Source of the DNA: Macrotrachela quadricornifera
Lineage: Eukaryota; Rotifera; Eurotatoria; Philodinida; Philodinidae
Direction of reading: 5' to 3'
Assembly (NCBI GenBank): GCA_022393335.1
Contig: JAJEKB010020612.1
Location: 75,560-139,559 of the forward strand
DNA: 64,000 bases
Positions 61,717 through 64,000 of the stretch are shown here, piece after piece. Below the pieces are notes generated by a model. The model was given only the letters and a program-made list of their open reading frames with translations, did no database searches and was not told the origin of the DNA. How positions within the stretch are numbered: the first letter of the stretch is position 1; each line of letters begins with the position of its first letter. A program made the position numbers and the translations under genes.

Positions 61717-64000
61717 GTAGACCTAGAAGATAAAACATCATCCAAAATGAAATATTGAATTAATACCAAAAAAAATTTTTTAATGAAATAAATATATTAT
61801 AGGATTTTTTCGAGATGGGAACATTATGATTTCAGATAAATAATAATATTTTACACAAACAAGAAACATGAAAATATTGAATAATTAAAAAACTTTAAAA
61901 ATAGGTAAACAATTTTTAATCAAATAAATTTTCTCAAGTGTTTTTTTCATGCAATGGCGTAGGGATTTAGAGACATTGACAAATTTATCAAATTGAAATA
62001 AATATGATTTTCTTTTTCTATATAAACTAAATATTTTCAATGTCTTTATTTTTGTCGTTGAGAATATATATATATATAAATTAGACGAATAACGATCAAT
62101 AAAAATATACTAATGGTGTGTATTACGTATATCTTTATTATTTAGTCTTGTTATATAAATCAAACACAGAACTTACATGGAAAATTATTCTACGAAATGA
62201 GAAAGGAAAAATTATTTATTTATTGTTTCATCAAATAGTTTTCTTTGTTATATATAATTAAGAATATTTTAAAAAATTTTTTGAAGTTATAAGATGACAG
62301 AATAGCAAATATTCGGACAATAAACGTAGAATTTTCAATGAGATCATCCTTCTGTAGTTTCTGAGGAGAATCTGGAAGAAATTTTACGATAAAAAAACGA
62401 TCGAAATCCAAATATGATTTTAGCTTAAAGTGAAATTGGATTTTTGCGATGGTAATCTTCTAAAAATTGTTTATAAAAGTACAAAATCACTTCACGAGAA
62501 GGGTATGCCTAGAAACTTTTTGGAATATGGTTCAAAAATGAATTATTTCATTGATAGCTTCTAGTAGTCGATATTCTATTAAAACGCTATTTTCAGCGTA
62601 CACTTTTAGTTAACGTATGATTCAATTGGGTTGGTCAAGAACAATATCAATAAATCAATTTGCCTTCTTTTGCCTTTACGTCCTTTCGAAAAATAAGATA
62701 GTAGTTTTTAAACTGTCTATTACGCTTCACTTTAGAAAATCTTAACAGAAAACGCAACGATTACTTTTTATACAAAATGATCGTTCATGCTGATATTATA
62801 CAGTTTTTTGTACATGTGTATTTAGTTGCTAATCGTTTTCAAAACTAAAGTTAACAAAAAACAATAGATGATGCAGAGTGAATTTAGTCAGGAGACAAAA
62901 AAGTTACATCAATGAGCTTTGTCTTGAACTAGAACGGACAAAAAACTATCCAAACAAATTATTACTTGAATTTTAATTATAACTTAAGAAATATCTATTC
63001 TGTTAAAATAACTAACGACACCAAAATGGTGTAAATAAAATGAAAACCTTTGTCAAATTACGTTACGAGAGCAAAACATAAGTTTTATCGAAGTTTATTA
63101 TTGTATTTAAAAATAATGATTGTATTGTAGTGGTCGAGAACGAGAAACTTTTGATGAAGTGCGCAACAAAAAAGACATTCTCACCTCAAATATTCATCTA
63201 TATAAAAGTACTTTTGCTTGTGTAACGGATCTTTCTTTTTATAAATCAAATGTAGAGTAGATAAGACACTTTAGGCATTGAATAAACATACATCTATAAG
63301 AAATAATAAATGCCAATCTTTTGTAGTAATTGTAAGTTCATTTAGCACTCAAATTGTATAGTGAATGATTTGTGAGATCTATATATCTAGTAGAGATTGA
63401 TTATTAATATGTTATTGGTATAGAAAATACAGTATTTTTGGAATTAAATCACTATACCTAGACGTAGAGAAGTCAAAAATTGATGCGACCATTTTCTCAT
63501 CCTAGAACTAATTAAAATTACTGTAAATTGTACTAGCAAAAAATTTGAAGTTACTTATAGGTGATCGCACTGTAGTCTGTAGGTACTTTAAATAATAAAA
63601 CTGCATTCATTCAGCACTTCCACATTCTCTCTACAGGATTCAACATTTTAGTCGATCACACATCGCACCGCTTCGCAAAGCTTATTTTTATCTTAGATTA
63701 CACTTTAATGTGTCAGTATTCTGAAAGCTTGTCAAAGAATTATATAATGTCTTCTACAATCAGTAAGATACCTTTTAATCTCATTAATACATGTTCATCT
63801 AAGATAAATTTTTCGTTTTTCTGCTATACTTGTAGATGAAATTTGAAAAATCTTATAACTTTCTTCTACTCAGATTAGACATCTACTCATAGTTACAGAA
63901 AACGCCTTATCTGAATTATAAACGTCAGTTGAAGCAACATTTTATTTTTTACCTCAATAATAGAAAATTTTTATATAACCTATAAATTATATTGCAAATA
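61717..64000. other. AT-rich intergenic end of the window
   Basis: No supported gene. It includes copy B of the dispersed repeat (62185-62779) and a short TA run at about 62069-62078. The remainder shows no structure I can support. Confidence 0.5.
62185..62779. repeat. dispersed repeat, copy B (pair of 32241-33345)
   Basis: Matches copy A in the same orientation in two blocks, 62200-62520 and 62525-62779, with a deletion of the middle part found in copy A. No ORF of note. Confidence 0.75.

Overview
This is nuclear DNA of a small invertebrate-type eukaryote. It is strongly AT-rich. Protein genes are broken by many very short introns (about 46-72 bp, with a few of 0.5-1.6 kb), and the intergenic DNA is packed with terminal-inverted-repeat (TIR) and foldback elements. 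The gene set (an NHL beta-propeller gene, a paracaspase-like C14 gene, an RGK GTPase, a puromycin-sensitive aminopeptidase) together with short introns and AT-richness suits a bdelloid rotifer (Adineta/Rotaria type). That assignment is my inference from gene content and architecture; no marker gene proves it.

Layout. 1-5241: AT-rich intergenic DNA. 5242-9830 (+): a 7-exon RGK-family Ras-like GTPase with a long disordered N-terminus. 10907-15309 (-), possibly starting at 16968: a complete puromycin-sensitive M1 aminopeptidase of 17 (or 18) coding exons, convergent with the GTPase gene. 17-36 kb: gene-poor, with a 1.36-kb long-TIR element (18787-20143), a foldback element around an assembly gap (22984-23680) and dispersed repeats. 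36.2-37.46 kb (-): a decayed RTE-like LINE endonuclease. 37890-38822: a shrunken Tc1/mariner copy with TA target duplication and a remnant transposase C-terminus. 39592-40419 (+): a caspase/paracaspase-like gene, followed by a 425-bp MITE. 45062-46000 (+): an unrecognised 312-aa ORF with an internal duplication. 48.9-56.9 kb: foldback elements, a poly-C/G-ended MITE, a 111-bp minisatellite and one copy each of a 0.6-kb duplication. 57058-57971 (+): an NHL-repeat propeller exon. 58.3-61.7 kb: palindromes and two more TIR elements. The last 2.3 kb is AT-rich, with a second copy of a repeat also present at 32-33 kb.

The four recognisable genes are unrelated housekeeping or signalling genes; nothing suggests an operon or a cluster acting together. 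The most notable observations are: a probable U2-type AT-AC intron in the aminopeptidase gene, placed exactly after the codon of the zinc-binding glutamate; a 19-nt micro-exon coding the core of the GAMENWG motif; two hairpins with reverse-complementary loops just downstream of the NHL gene; and about ten inverted-repeat elements, several present as related pairs in the same window. All gene models were built by eye from reading frame, splice-site phase and family resemblance; no alignment or RNA evidence was available.
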